Below are positions 26,177-35,560 of a DNA stretch of 64,000 nt, piece after piece. The stretch comes from Synechococcus sp. CBW1108 (GTDB taxonomy: Bacteria; Cyanobacteriota; Cyanobacteriia; PCC-6307; Cyanobiaceae). The position numbers were made by a program, and so were the translations under genes. The notes beneath the pieces were generated by a model. That model searched no databases, was not told the origin of the DNA, and worked only from the letters and a program-made list of their open reading frames with translations. Where the stretch lies: NCBI RefSeq assembly GCF_015840335.1, contig NZ_CP060395.1, positions 2,083,277 through 2,147,276 of the forward strand, written 5' to 3'. How positions within the stretch are numbered: the first letter of the stretch is position 1; each line of letters begins with the position of its first letter.

Positions 26177-26272
26177 TGTCCGCCGACAATGAAGTTGGCC
26201 GGTCGGCGACAAGCTCGTTGGCCGGTGGGGTGAGTGCTGGAGACCCTGGTGCCGATGCGCAGGGACCAGGTG

Positions 26273-27871
26273 ATGCCGGCACCACTGACAAGCCACCAAC
26301 GCAATCTGTTCATGACGAAACGACGAGGCGGCAGCAGCCAGGAGGCTGCTGCCGCAGCGGCGGGCATCTCAGTGCGCAGTGCTCGCCGGATTGAATGCAA
26401 TCAGCTGCAGCCGCGGGCGAACCAGCCCCGTGGCCGCACCCGCCCCGATCCGCTGGTAGGGGTATGGGAGGAGGAGCTGGTGCCGTTGCTGCAGCGCTCA
26501 CCCGCGCTGACGCCGATCACGCTCCTGGAGCATCTGCAGCAGCAGAAACCTGATGTGGACTGGATTCCGCTACAGCGCACCCTGCAGCGCCGGGTGCGGG
26601 AGTGGAAGGCACTGCACGGCCCGGCGCCGGAGGTGATCTTCCCTTTGAGCTATGAGCCTGGCGAAATTGCCTTCTGTGACTTCACCCAGCTCAAGGGGGT
26701 GGAGGTGACGATCGCCGGCCAGGTGTTCCCCCATCTGCTGTTCCACTACCGCCTGGCCTGGAGCGGCTGGAGCTATGCGCAGGTGGTCCAGGGCGGCGAG
26801 AGTTTTGCAGCCCTCTCCGAGGGTCTGCAGAACGCTCTGGCTGCCTGCGGCGGGGTGCCAGGTGAACTGCGCACCGACCGGTTATCAGCAGCGTGCCGTA
26901 ACCGCAACGGCAGTTTCAGCTCCGACATCACCCGCCGTTATCACGCCCTCTGCAGCCACTACAGCCTGGCCTACAGCCGCAACAACCTGGGGGTGGCGCA
27001 TGAGAACGGCCGTGTGGAGAGTCCCCATGGCCATCTCAAGCGGCGGATCGAGCAGGCGTTGCTGCTGCGCGGCAGCAGTGATTTCGAGTCGCTGGCTGAA
27101 TACCAGGCTTTTCTGGCCGCGGTGATTGACCAGTACAACAGGCCGCGCCTGATCCGGCTGGAGCAGGAGCAGGCGGCGCTGCGGCCACTACCGCGGTTTC
27201 GTTTTGCCGACTACGACATTGAACAGCTCACGGTGCGGCGCACCAGCACGATCGAGGTACGCAGAGTCGTGTATTCGGTGCCGCCGCGGCTGATCGACCA
27301 GCGGCTGACGGTGCGGATCTTCCACGACCGGCTGCAGCTGCTTCTGGGCCGGCAGATCGCCTGCGAACTGGAGCGGCGCCACGGCGGTGTCGAGCGTCAT
27401 GGGCGGGCGTGGAGCATCGATCTGGAGCACCTGATCGATGCGCTCAGGCGAAAACCCCGGGCATTGCTGCACTGCAGTTACCAGCGGGAGCTGTTCCCCG
27501 ATGAGCGCTGGTGGCAGCTGTGGCAGCAGCTGCGCAATGGCGGTGACCGTGACGCCGCCGCCCGATTGATGGTCGAGGCGCTGTATGTGGGCTGCCGCCT
27601 GGCGGGCTACGAGCCAGTGCTGGGTTGGCTCGAGAAGGCCCATCAACGGCAAGGGCTGTCGCTGGCGGCGCTGCAGCAACGCTTCCGGCTGCCGCCCCAT
27701 CGCCCCCACCCACCGCAACGCATTCCCCAACACAGCCTGCAGAGCTATGACGACCTCCTCGTCCTCAGTGCCCAGACCCCAGGCGGTGGAGGCGGCCCTG
27801 CCGATGCTGCTGCGGCAGCTACGGCTGGCGCGATTCCGCTCCCACTGGCAGAGCCTCGCCTTACAGGCTGA
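26273..27871 (+). CDS. istA: IstA transposase (IS21 family), copy 2
   Basis: The translation is identical to copy 1 until near its C-terminus, where LVWLEK becomes LGWLEK and the last 50 residues diverge because they overlap the variable istB region. Catalytic segments AFCDFTQLKG, LRTDRLSAA and HENGRVESPHGH are intact. It should be functional in cis if istB and both ends cooperate. Confidence 0.9.
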   Translation: MPAPLTSHQRNLFMTKRRGGSSQEAAAAAAGISVRSARRIECNQLQPRANQPRGRTRPDPLVGVWEEELVPLLQRSPALTPITLLEHLQQQKPDVDWIPLQRTLQRRVREWKALHGPAPEVIFPLSYEPGEIAFCDFTQLKGVEVTIAGQVFPHLLFHYRLAWSGWSYAQVVQGGESFAALSEGLQNALAACGGVPGELRTDRLSAACRNRNGSFSSDITRRYHALCSHYSLAYSRNNLGVAHENGRVESPHGHLKRRIEQALLLRGSSDFESLAEYQAFLAAVIDQYNRPRLIRLEQEQAALRPLPRFRFADYDIEQLTVRRTSTIEVRRVVYSVPPRLIDQRLTVRIFHDRLQLLLGRQIACELERRHGGVERHGRAWSIDLEHLIDALRRKPRALLHCSYQRELFPDERWWQLWQQLRNGGDRDAAARLMVEALYVGCRLAGYEPVLGWLEKAHQRQGLSLAALQQRFRLPPHRPHPPQRIPQHSLQSYDDLLVLSAQTPGGGGGPADAAAAATAGAIPLPLAEPRLTG

Positions 27872-28538
27872 GGCCGAGGGCTGGAGCCCCAGCCAGTTTC
27901 TCTATGCCCTCTGTGAGCAGGAGGTGGAGCAGCGCCAGCAGGCCCGCCAGCAACGGTTGCTGCGATCAGCCCAGCTGCCCTGGAGCAAGGTGCTGGCGGA
28001 TTACGACCATGGCGGCCGAATCGAGGCGCACCGATGGCAGGAGCTGGAGGCTCTGAGCCGCCAGAGCGATTGGCTGCAGCGGAGTGAAAACGTGCTCTTG
28101 TTCGGCCCCAGCGGTGTGGGCAAAACCCATCTGGCCATCGGCATCGCCCTGGCGCAGATCGGCCTGGATCAGGCCTGCCGCTTCTATCCCGCCACGAGCC
28201 TGGTGCAGGAGCTGCAGAAGGCCCGCGCCGACTACAACTTGCCGGCAGCGCTGGAGCGGCTGGATCGCTACCCGCTGCTGCTGATCGATGACATCGGCTA
28301 CGTGCGGCGGGATGAACAGGAGAGCAGCGTGCTGTTTGAGCTGATCTGCCACCGCTACGAGCGCCGATCGCTGCTGATCACCGCCAATCAGCCGTTCACC
28401 GCCTGGGATGAGATCTTCCCCAGCAGCTCAATGACCGTGGCGGCGGTGGACCGGCTGGTGCACCACTGCCACATCGTCGAGATCAGCGGCGACAGCCACC
28501 GCCGCGCCCAAGCAAGCCGGCGCAGCGGCAGCAAATAG
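27747..28538 (+). CDS. istB: IstB ATPase (IS21 family), copy 2
   Basis: This 263-residue protein starts MTTSSSSVPRPQAVEAA. Walker A FGPSGVGKTHLAIG and Walker B LLLIDDIGYVRRDEQE are intact. It differs from copy 1 at many positions over the first two thirds (for example ARFRSHWQSLALQAEAEG against AWIRCHWQSIASQAEGEG) and is identical afterwards. Confidence 0.9.
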   Translation: MTTSSSSVPRPQAVEAALPMLLRQLRLARFRSHWQSLALQAEAEGWSPSQFLYALCEQEVEQRQQARQQRLLRSAQLPWSKVLADYDHGGRIEAHRWQELEALSRQSDWLQRSENVLLFGPSGVGKTHLAIGIALAQIGLDQACRFYPATSLVQELQKARADYNLPAALERLDRYPLLLIDDIGYVRRDEQESSVLFELICHRYERRSLLITANQPFTAWDEIFPSSSMTVAAVDRLVHHCHIVEISGDSHRRAQASRRSGSK

Positions 28539-28807
28539 CCACAGCAGCCGTAGAGAAGCGGAGAACAGCCCGGGAGATTGTCGTCCGGCGACAACCTGGT
28601 GCCGATGGTGCCAGATCCCGGCGGGGAGCTCCGCGCTGCCGGCGGACCGTGGGTTCCGCCGGCTCGTGCGCTCCAGGGCAAGGCTCAGCAGAGGTCTCGG
28701 CGCCTAACCGGCCAACGTGGTTGTCGCCTGGTGCCGATCAGAGGAAGTCAGTGCTGGCAATGGCTCGGACTGATGTGTGGCTCAGTTTTCGTGTCGCCTC
28801 CAGCGTC

Positions 28808-28847
28808 ATCGCCCCCCAGTTGTCGCCGGCGACAACTGGGGGGCGAT
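28808..28847. repeat. 40-bp perfect palindrome in the IS21 3' end, copy 2
   Basis: The sequence is identical to that in copy 1 at 13617-13656. It is preserved between the copies even though neighbouring istB sequence has diverged. Confidence 0.8.
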
Positions 28848-28889
28848 CAGTTCCCCTCACCGGCCAACTTGATTGACGCCAATCGGCCA

Positions 28890-29919
28890 CTTGATTACCC
28901 ATAAGCCTCCGCAACCCTGAGATCCCGCTCCGTGCAGGGCATGCAGCAACAGACCGCATTGGCAATGCGATCAGTCATCGCAACCATCGAGAAGCGCCGG
29001 TTGAACCGGAAGCAGAAGCCGCCCAGGTAGCGCCTGGCGTACTTGTCGAAATTGAAAGCGTGGAAGGTGCCGTTGAAGCCGGTCTTGAGGTTGCCCAGCA
29101 CGGTGTTGATCCAACGGAACTGCGGCAAGTCGTTTGGGTGCTTCCCACCGGTGACGATGGCGTGATGGCTGCAGCCTGCCGTGGTCACGGCACGAAAGCA
29201 GGCCAGGCCATCGGAGAGCACCTGACTGCCGGGCGCCAGATGGCGCTTGGCCCACTCAGCGATGGCCTCTGAGCTGAAGCCACTCACGGCTGTGATCCTG
29301 GCGTGAATCAGCCGGCCCGCCTCATTCAAGGAGACGGCCGCGACGATGGGGATCTTGTTCTCTGAACCCCGACCTGCCTTGCCGCCCGGCAGTTCTCCGC
29401 CGAGGTAGGAATCATCGATCTGGACTTTTCCCCGCAGCAGGTAAGCCTCCTCCCGATCAGCCATCGCCCGCAGAATCTTGTGGTGCAGCAGCCAGGCGGT
29501 GTCGTAGTTCACGCCCAGGTGGCGGCTGAGCTCCAGCGAGGAGATCCCTGTTTTGGCCTGCCCGATCATGTAAAAGGCCAGAAACCAGGTGGTCAGAGGC
29601 AATTTCGTGGCCTGCATGATCGTGCCAGCCGTGAGCGTGGCCTGATGGCCGCAGCTGCGGCACTGATAGCGCTTGAGCCTGCGGCCATAGACCAGCCCAT
29701 GCTCATGGCCATTGCAGCGGGGACAGCGGAACCCACCGGGCCAGCGCGCCTTCTCCAAAGCAGCCTCACATTGCACCTCGGTGCCGTAGAGCCGCTGGAA
29801 GTCAGGCAGTGAAAGGCCTTTCTGGAACTGGATGACGTTGCGCGCCATGACTGAACTGGTATGTGCGTACCAGTCTACGGCCCAGGCTCGCGGTGCGCGG
29901 AGCGAGCTGGGTAATCAAG
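28890..29919 (-). mobile_element. IS1595-family element nested in IS21 copy 2 (1030 bp)
   Basis: The terminal inverted repeat is CTTGATTACCCA at both ends. The 8-bp target duplication ATCGGCCA (28882-28889 and 29920-29927) is the length typical of IS1595. The insertion lies in the right non-coding end of the IS21 element, 19 bp short of its terminus, so both IS21 genes are untouched. Confidence 0.9.
28895..29848 (-). CDS. IS1595-family (ISXO2-like) transposase
   Basis: This 317-residue protein has an N-terminal zinc-ribbon domain with CPRCNGHEHG and CRSCGHQ, then the ISXO2-like DDE core: VQIDDSYLGGELPGG (first Asp), VLSDGLACF (second Asp) and WINTVLGNLKTGFNGTFHAF, in which an Asn stands in the position often held by Glu/Asn in this family. 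The C-terminus is basic and aromatic (YLGGFCFRFNRRF). The frame is complete. Confidence 0.88.
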   Translation of the reverse strand: MARNVIQFQKGLSLPDFQRLYGTEVQCEAALEKARWPGGFRCPRCNGHEHGLVYGRRLKRYQCRSCGHQATLTAGTIMQATKLPLTTWFLAFYMIGQAKTGISSLELSRHLGVNYDTAWLLHHKILRAMADREEAYLLRGKVQIDDSYLGGELPGGKAGRGSENKIPIVAAVSLNEAGRLIHARITAVSGFSSEAIAEWAKRHLAPGSQVLSDGLACFRAVTTAGCSHHAIVTGGKHPNDLPQFRWINTVLGNLKTGFNGTFHAFNFDKYARRYLGGFCFRFNRRFSMVAMTDRIANAVCCCMPCTERDLRVAEAYG

Positions 29920-29975
29920 ATCGGCCAAGGGGGTTGACGCGGGACAGTTCCCGCTCTCCACCACCATGCAGTCCC

Positions 29976-30640
29976 TCATTGATGCCTGGGAAGAAGCACA
30001 AGCTTCCGGTCAATGGCAGGAGCCACAACCCGACTGTCTGCTTGGAAGGATGCCTCCAGGTGCTTCCGCTTGGCTTCGCTCATTCGGTACTCCTTGGCCT
30101 CTGCTATCAGCGTTAGCCGCAGCTCCGAGTCAATGCCGAGGTCGGTCTTTAGTTGATCAAGCTCCGCTCTGATCTCGTCGATGGAGACACGGAAGAACTC
30201 CTTGCGCTGGTTCTCCAGGTTCAGACGCCTGAGGTCGAAGTGTTTGTGCAGGGCGTTCTCTAGAGCTGGCGCATCGCTTGTGCGGATCATGGCGTGCACA
30301 TCAAACGGAAAAGGGACTGAGGCATCGCCCAGCTCTTTCACTCGATCCATTGGCTCCAGCCGGCGTGTCATCCCGATCTTGTAGATGTCTTCGCCGAGGC
30401 TGCCGACGTTGCTGATGATGTAGACGTGGCCGGTCTTGGTGAGCATCGCCTGGCTGATAGCTCTCTTCTTCTCCTCGATCTCGGCAATCCGCTGTTGCAA
30501 CTCTTCGATCTTGGAGTTGAGCTTGGCCTTGTCTTTCTCGCTGGCGAGTTGAAACTTCTCGCTCGGCCTTCTCTAGCAACTCTTGGTATTTGGCCTCTTC
30601 CTTATGCACAGGCGTGGCCAGCTGTCGCGAGTGGCTTGGG
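29976..30640 (-). pseudogene. DUF4041/T5orf172 (GIY-YIG-like) protein, truncated and frameshifted
   Basis: The C-terminal domain is clear: GHVYIISNVGSLGEDIYKIG, MTRRLEPMDRVKELGDASVP, HKHFDLRRLNLENQRKEFF, a T5orf172/Mug113 domain related to GIY-YIG nucleases. The preceding coiled coil reads on in another frame (EEAKYQELLEKAE), so a one-base frameshift lies near 30556. The N-terminal DUF4041 part is absent because the sequence meets the tRNA-Pro fragment at about 30635. The last 20 codons also look non-native. Confidence 0.8.
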
Positions 30641-30676
30641 AGCAATAGGTCGCAGGTTCGAATCCTGTCGCCCCGA
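30635..30676 (+). pseudogene. tRNA-Pro(TGG) 3' half (probable attachment-site remnant)
   Basis: The fragment starts in the anticodon loop (TGG at 30637-30639). It continues with the 3' anticodon strand, variable loop, T arm GCAGG-TTCGAAT-CCTGT and acceptor strand CGCCCCG with discriminator A. The whole 5' half is missing. A break exactly in the anticodon loop is the usual crossover point of tRNA-targeting tyrosine recombinases. It also truncates the DUF4041 gene. Confidence 0.8.
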
Positions 30677-30948
30677 TTGACTTCTTAGGGGTAGTCCTCC
30701 TGCCGGGCACAGAAAAGTAGTTTAGGTGGCACGCGACTCCACCACGAATTCCTTCCCCTCAGCCCAGAGGATTCCTCTCGCTTGTCGTAATGGTTGAGGT
30801 AACCGCACGGAAGCAGCGGTGGAACATGCCAGGAAGTGCAAGATCGCTGTGATCAAGGCCAATTCACCATGATTGAGCCTGGAGCGTTCTTGATAATTGG
30901 GTCAATAGGTGATCCTCATCAGAACTGGTGAGTTCCTATAAAGAAATA
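30677..30948. other. 272-bp gap, no gene seen
   Basis: No supported reading frame or RNA gene. It separates the tRNA-Pro remnant from the terminator of the autotransporter gene. Confidence 0.5.
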
Positions 30949-30978
30949 AAGAGCCCCCATTGCTAAGTGGGGGCTCTT
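30949..30978 (-). terminator. intrinsic terminator of the autotransporter gene
   Basis: An 11-bp perfect stem AAGAGCCCCCA/TGGGGGCTCTT closes an 8-base loop. On the minus strand it is followed by the T-rich TTTATTTCTTTATA. It lies about 45 bp after the stop of the autotransporter gene. Confidence 0.85.
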
Positions 30979-31020
30979 CGAAGCCTTCAGCTATAGATTA
31001 AGCAATTAATCTACTCCAAG

Positions 31021-34000
31021 CTAGAAGCGGAATACTTCGACTGCTGGTGAATCTACTGACGCCTCGGCGCCAGTGTTAACGCTGTCGAGATAAGTGTCGA
31101 AATCGGTGGTGCCATCGGGAGCGAAGATGCCAAGGAATCCAGCAGGGACAATGATCTTCAGGTCTTTGTCGCCGGCAGCGGAGAAATCATTGCCTTCGAT
31201 CTTGAACTTGAAGCTGTTGCTGGTGGACTTGCTCAGGCTCTGGTAGTCGATCGCATCACCGGCTTCAGCGGCGCTGGTCACCGTGTTGTTGGTGATCGTG
31301 AAGGTGCCAGTGGTGATGGAGCCTTCCGCCTCCGCCTCCTCGCCGAAGGTGGCCTTGATCAGATCACGCGGATCCTTGTTGTCGGAACCAACAGGATTGT
31401 CGTTGGTTTGAACGATGCGGTTGTTGTTGATGGTGATGTCGGCATCGAAGACGACGCCCTCACCAGCTTTCTCATTCACCGCAAACTCGATCCCATCACC
31501 AATGCGGGTTTGGATGTCGTTGTTCTCAATCACAGCGGTCACCTTGGTGGTGCCGTTCTTCAGCCCTTCGTTGATGGTGAATTTGATGCCCTCCGCCTTT
31601 TCGCCGCTCTCGTTGGTGCCGGCTAGGTTGTCGGTGTCGGCTTCGATCGTGTTGCCGGTGATCGTGAAGTTGTAGACACCCGAGGCTGTGAAGTCGGTGT
31701 CAGACACATTCTCCTGCAGGGTGATGGCGATGCCATCGGTGGAGCCGTCTTCCCCAGGGGCTGCACCCTTGGCGCCGGAGGTTTTCAGGGTGTTGTTCGT
31801 GATGGAGACGGTGGCTTGGGTGTTGGCACCGAAGGCATCAAGGGTGAAGCCTTCATCGCCGGCACCCGTCACGGTGTTCTGATCGACAGTGAGAAACAAT
31901 CGACCGTTGTCGCCGATATTGGCGTCGATACCGTCAGCACCACCTTGGAGATTGCTAACGGTGTTCTGATCAATCACCGCGGTGAGGGTGGCGTTGCTAT
32001 CGCAGGCGCCGGCCACACCGTCGGTGAAGGCATCGGAGCCAAGGTTCTCACCGCCGCGGCAGATGTTCACCTCGATGCCATCAGTGGCGTTGGTGCCGCG
32101 ATCAGCAGGGAAGCCCACACCGGAGGTGAGGTTATTGTCTTTCACGGTGTTGCCGGTGATGGCGATGTAACCGTCTTTGTTGTTGCGAACGAAGATGCCT
32201 GCTTCCAGGTTGGAGTCTTCACTGGCCTTCATCCCCGACACGGTGTTGCCGGTGATGATGTTGTCGGTGCTTGTGCCGATGTTTTCGATGTAGATGCCTT
32301 CGCCTGTGGCACCAGTGATTACGTTATCTTCGATCGTTACCTTGTTGCTATTCCGCACATCGATGCCGCGACCGATGTAGCTCTCCACTGAAGAACCTTC
32401 GAGCAGGCTCAGCTCAGGGTTAGTGATGGTGTTGTCTTTGATGACCAGGTTGGTGACAGTATCGGCAAGAATCTGGTCGTTCACACGTGTGATCTTGACC
32501 TTTGAATCCTGAACCTGATTCTTGACAGTCACCTTGATTTCGGCGTTGGCATCGACACCATCGTTTTTGATGTCAACGGCGTCGCCGAGGGCGCCATTAC
32601 CTTCCTTCTGAATGATCGTGTTGTTGTCGATCAAGATGGTGCCTGTAGTTTTCTCAGTCGCATCCGCTGAGCCGCCTGTGCTGAATTCAAATTTGATAGC
32701 ATCTTTAACATCCCCTGTGTCAGCAACTCCGGCCTGGAGGGCATCGTTGGTTTGGGTAATCGTGTTGCTGGTCACAGTTGCATCTAGATCCACCTGCATG
32801 CCTTTCGCATCTTCGTTGATGGCGAACTCAATGCCATCACCTGAGCGGGTGGTGATGGTGTTGTTGTCGATCACCGCCTTGAGCTTCATTTTGCCCTTCA
32901 GCTGGCCCTCAGCCACGGTGAACTTGATGCCTTCCGCTTTTTCGGGCTTTTCGTTGGTTCCTGCCAGGTTGTCGGTATCCACCACGATGGTGTTGCCGGC
33001 GATGGTGAAGTCGTAGTCACCATCAGGGGTGTAATCGGTCGCTGGCAATTCCGTCAGAGTGATGGCGATGCCGTCGGTGGAGCCGTCCTCGTCATAGGCG
33101 CCGTTCGCATCCGTACGAGCCCCCTTCGCGCCTGATGTCTTGAAGACGTTGTCGCTGATGACGGCGGTGACAGCGGTCTTGGCTCCAAACACATCAAGGG
33201 TGAAGGCTTCATCGCCAGCGCCGGTAACGGTATTGCCCTTAACCGTGAGGTTCAGGGTGCCGTTGTCGCCCACATTGGTGTCGATGCCATCGGCACTGCC
33301 TTGCAGGTTGGTGACAACGTTGTTGTTCACCACGGCGGTGAGGGTGGCGTTGCTGGTGCAGGCGCCAGCGAGATCATCGCTGAAGCGGTCATCGGTACCG
33401 CCATCCTTGCTGGTTTGAATGTTGACACCACCGCGGCAGATGTTCAGCTCGATGCCGTCAGCGGCGTTTTGTCCGCTCAGGCCGCGTGAGGTGGGTGCAC
33501 CCACTCCGCTTTCCTGGTTGTTGTCCTTCACCGTGTTGCCGGTGATGGCGATGTAGCCGTCTTTGTTGTTGCGAACGAAGATGCCGGCTTCGAGGTTGGT
33601 GTCGACATCCACCCGCATATCGCTCACGGTGTTGTTGCTCACCGTGTTGTTGCGGTTGGTGCCGATGTTTTCGATGTAGATGCCTTCGCCAGTGGCACCC
33701 TTCACGGTGTTTCCGGTGATGCGGATGTTGTTTCCGTTCTTCACCGCGATACCGCGGCCAATCAGGCTGCCGTTGGCATCCCCTTCAAGAGCGCTAGTGG
33801 TGGGGTTGGTGATGGTGTTGCCAGCAATCACCACATCATTGGCACCGTCGAACACGATCGCGCCTTCGCCATCCACCGAGCCGGTGAAGGTGTTGTTCCG
33901 GATGCTGACGTTGCTGGTGCTGCGGTTGGTGATCGAGGCGTTCGTGAAGCTGAAGCCTTCGATCGCACTGTCGCTGGCCACCGTCAGGGTGCCGTTGCTG

Positions 34001-35196
34001 ATGGTCGGCGTGCGGTTGACGCTGCCGGCGCCATAGATCTCGCGCAGGTCTGCCGTGCCGTATTGGGTGTCCAGATCGGGTGCATTGCGGCCATTGCTCA
34101 GTACCGCGCTCTTGGGTATGGCCAGGCTGCTGCCGCCTAGGTCTGTGGCGTTGCCATCGGCCACCAAAATCACATCGCTGTTGCCGGCATTCACGGCGGC
34201 CGTGAGGCTGGTGTAATCGCAATCGTTGCCACTGGCGTTGCTGCCGACGCAACGGATCACCCAATCTTCATTGGTGTCAGGATTATCAGCTTTTTGGGTG
34301 CCCTTGTTGATCCGTACTTGGCTGATGCGCACGTCAATTTCACGCTCCACAGGCAGGCCACGCTGGGCCAGAAGGGCCCGCTCAGCGCGGGAGATTTCCG
34401 CTCCAGCATCGCCGTTGAGCGGCTGGGTGCCGTAGCGGATGTAGCCGGTCGCTTTGCTTTCAAAAATGTCGTCGTAGCTGTAGGTGGCACCTACAGCGAA
34501 GTTGTCGGCGATGCGCGCTTCAGCCCGGGCGCTGAAGCCAGAGCTGTCTGGGCCGTCGGCCACTGTGGCGTCGAGGTAGTAGTAGCCGGCATAGAGCCAC
34601 AGGCCACCCTGGTCCCATCTGGCCACGGGAGTGCCGACTTCCAGGTCCAGACCGCCGTAGCTGGTGATCCAGTCTTGGTAGGTGTTCTTGAGATACAGAC
34701 TGTTATTGCTCAGATAGGCGCCTGAATACCCCCGACCCACCTCTTTATTGCTGTCGCTCAAGGGGATGTAGCCGTTGGCGCGCAGCTCAACGTTTTTGTT
34801 GAGCGCTTCAAGGCCCACGCCGGCCTGCCAGTTGTAATCACCTTCATAAGGGGTGGTGTCGGCACCGGCGTTGACACCAAACATCCAGTCCTTACCACTA
34901 CTCATCCAGCGGTAGCCCAGGCGGGTGCTGGCACCGAAGTTGCTGTCGTTGAGATCTCCGCCGAAATTCCAGTTGGCAAAACCATCCACGAACAGCACGT
35001 TCCCGTCTTTTGACTGGGAGAGGGGCGCGTAGATATAGCCACTCAAAGTATTGAATGTCCCTGCGCCCTGGCTCTGGAAGCGCAAACCACCATTTGTCTT
35101 TACTTGTGGAACGCTTCTATCTGTTGAATCCTCAGCGTGCGCGGCAGTCCCCGACAAAATTAGCGCTAGGCCAACCGCAGCAGAACGAAAGCGCAT
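31021..35196 (-). CDS. inverse-autotransporter-type outer-membrane protein with duplicated right-handed beta-helix passenger
   Basis: This 1391-residue protein starts with a signal peptide (MRFRSAAVGLALILSGTAAHA). Residues 25-290 form an inverse-autotransporter beta-barrel domain: alternating aromatic strands such as STRLGYRWMSSGKDWMFGVN and LWLYAGYYYLDATV. After a linker with two Cys pairs, the rest is parallel beta-helix built from short N-x-(I/V)-x-(D/G)-N-T-(I/V) rungs. The helix contains a tandem duplication of about 460 residues: GATGEGIYIENIGT and NLEAGIFVRNNKDGYIAITG occur in both halves. There are no Ig-like or C-type lectin ends. Probably a cell-surface adhesin or polysaccharide-active protein. 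It has its own terminator. Confidence 0.82.
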   Translation of the reverse strand: MRFRSAAVGLALILSGTAAHAEDSTDRSVPQVKTNGGLRFQSQGAGTFNTLSGYIYAPLSQSKDGNVLFVDGFANWNFGGDLNDSNFGASTRLGYRWMSSGKDWMFGVNAGADTTPYEGDYNWQAGVGLEALNKNVELRANGYIPLSDSNKEVGRGYSGAYLSNNSLYLKNTYQDWITSYGGLDLEVGTPVARWDQGGLWLYAGYYYLDATVADGPDSSGFSARAEARIADNFAVGATYSYDDIFESKATGYIRYGTQPLNGDAGAEISRAERALLAQRGLPVEREIDVRISQVRINKGTQKADNPDTNEDWVIRCVGSNASGNDCDYTSLTAAVNAGNSDVILVADGNATDLGGSSLAIPKSAVLSNGRNAPDLDTQYGTADLREIYGAGSVNRTPTISNGTLTVASDSAIEGFSFTNASITNRSTSNVSIRNNTFTGSVDGEGAIVFDGANDVVIAGNTITNPTTSALEGDANGSLIGRGIAVKNGNNIRITGNTVKGATGEGIYIENIGTNRNNTVSNNTVSDMRVDVDTNLEAGIFVRNNKDGYIAITGNTVKDNNQESGVGAPTSRGLSGQNAADGIELNICRGGVNIQTSKDGGTDDRFSDDLAGACTSNATLTAVVNNNVVTNLQGSADGIDTNVGDNGTLNLTVKGNTVTGAGDEAFTLDVFGAKTAVTAVISDNVFKTSGAKGARTDANGAYDEDGSTDGIAITLTELPATDYTPDGDYDFTIAGNTIVVDTDNLAGTNEKPEKAEGIKFTVAEGQLKGKMKLKAVIDNNTITTRSGDGIEFAINEDAKGMQVDLDATVTSNTITQTNDALQAGVADTGDVKDAIKFEFSTGGSADATEKTTGTILIDNNTIIQKEGNGALGDAVDIKNDGVDANAEIKVTVKNQVQDSKVKITRVNDQILADTVTNLVIKDNTITNPELSLLEGSSVESYIGRGIDVRNSNKVTIEDNVITGATGEGIYIENIGTSTDNIITGNTVSGMKASEDSNLEAGIFVRNNKDGYIAITGNTVKDNNLTSGVGFPADRGTNATDGIEVNICRGGENLGSDAFTDGVAGACDSNATLTAVIDQNTVSNLQGGADGIDANIGDNGRLFLTVDQNTVTGAGDEGFTLDAFGANTQATVSITNNTLKTSGAKGAAPGEDGSTDGIAITLQENVSDTDFTASGVYNFTITGNTIEADTDNLAGTNESGEKAEGIKFTINEGLKNGTTKVTAVIENNDIQTRIGDGIEFAVNEKAGEGVVFDADITINNNRIVQTNDNPVGSDNKDPRDLIKATFGEEAEAEGSITTGTFTITNNTVTSAAEAGDAIDYQSLSKSTSNSFKFKIEGNDFSAAGDKDLKIIVPAGFLGIFAPDGTTDFDTYLDSVNTGAEASVDSPAVEVFRF

Positions 35197-35525
35197 TTGT
35201 CCAAAAAATATTCTCAGCTATTTCAAGTCCCTGCCCCATCTCGAACGTTATTGATCTATTAAGAAGCGGTTACACCAAGCCCACTCGATCGGATAAGTCT
35301 TACTTTTGTCTCAGCCTTGTACCGACTGGAGTGTCTGGCTTGTGTAGCGGATGCGGCCCGATGTTCCGAAAGGCATGTCAGGCGGAGATGAGGCGCTAGA
35401 GCCCAGGCACGCAAGTCCGTAAGACTTGCCTTAGCACTGGTGCCAGGTCGAGCGCCTGTGTTGTTGGCAGAGGTTCGGGTGAGGAGTCGCCACGTCTGTT
35501 AACCCAGGTAGTAGTCCATCGCGGT
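35197..35525. other. 329-bp upstream region of the autotransporter gene
   Basis: No gene is supported. A hairpin GCAAGTC-CGTAA-GACTTGC sits at 35411-35429. The AT-rich segment next to 35197 probably holds the autotransporter promoter. Confidence 0.45.
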
Positions 35526-35560
35526 GACTTTCAGGAAAGTTGTCACTCCTTGGCTGCCAT

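Larger units (their letters stand above)
26177..29946 (+). mobile_element. IS21-family insertion sequence, copy 2, interrupted by an IS1595 element
   Basis: Left end TGTCCGCCGAC at 26177 and right end ...GCGGGACA at 29946 match copy 1. The target duplication GTTCCC is at 26171-26176 and 29947-29952. Subtracting the nested 1030-bp element and its 8-bp duplication gives 2732 bp, identical in length to copy 1. The separate duplications show that the two copies inserted independently. Confidence 0.92.

Noticed and set aside
10986-29946. The two same-orientation IS21 copies could form a composite transposon carrying the 12.5-kb defence-like cargo.
   Set aside because: Each copy has its own target duplication (GCTGGT and GTTCCC). 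A composite unit would share one duplication at the outer ends.
31021-35196. The tandem repeats in this stretch as a CRISPR array or non-coding repeat.
   Set aside because: The repeats lie in frame within one long beta-helix coding sequence, with rung periodicity and no spacer structure. No CRISPR array was seen anywhere in the window.
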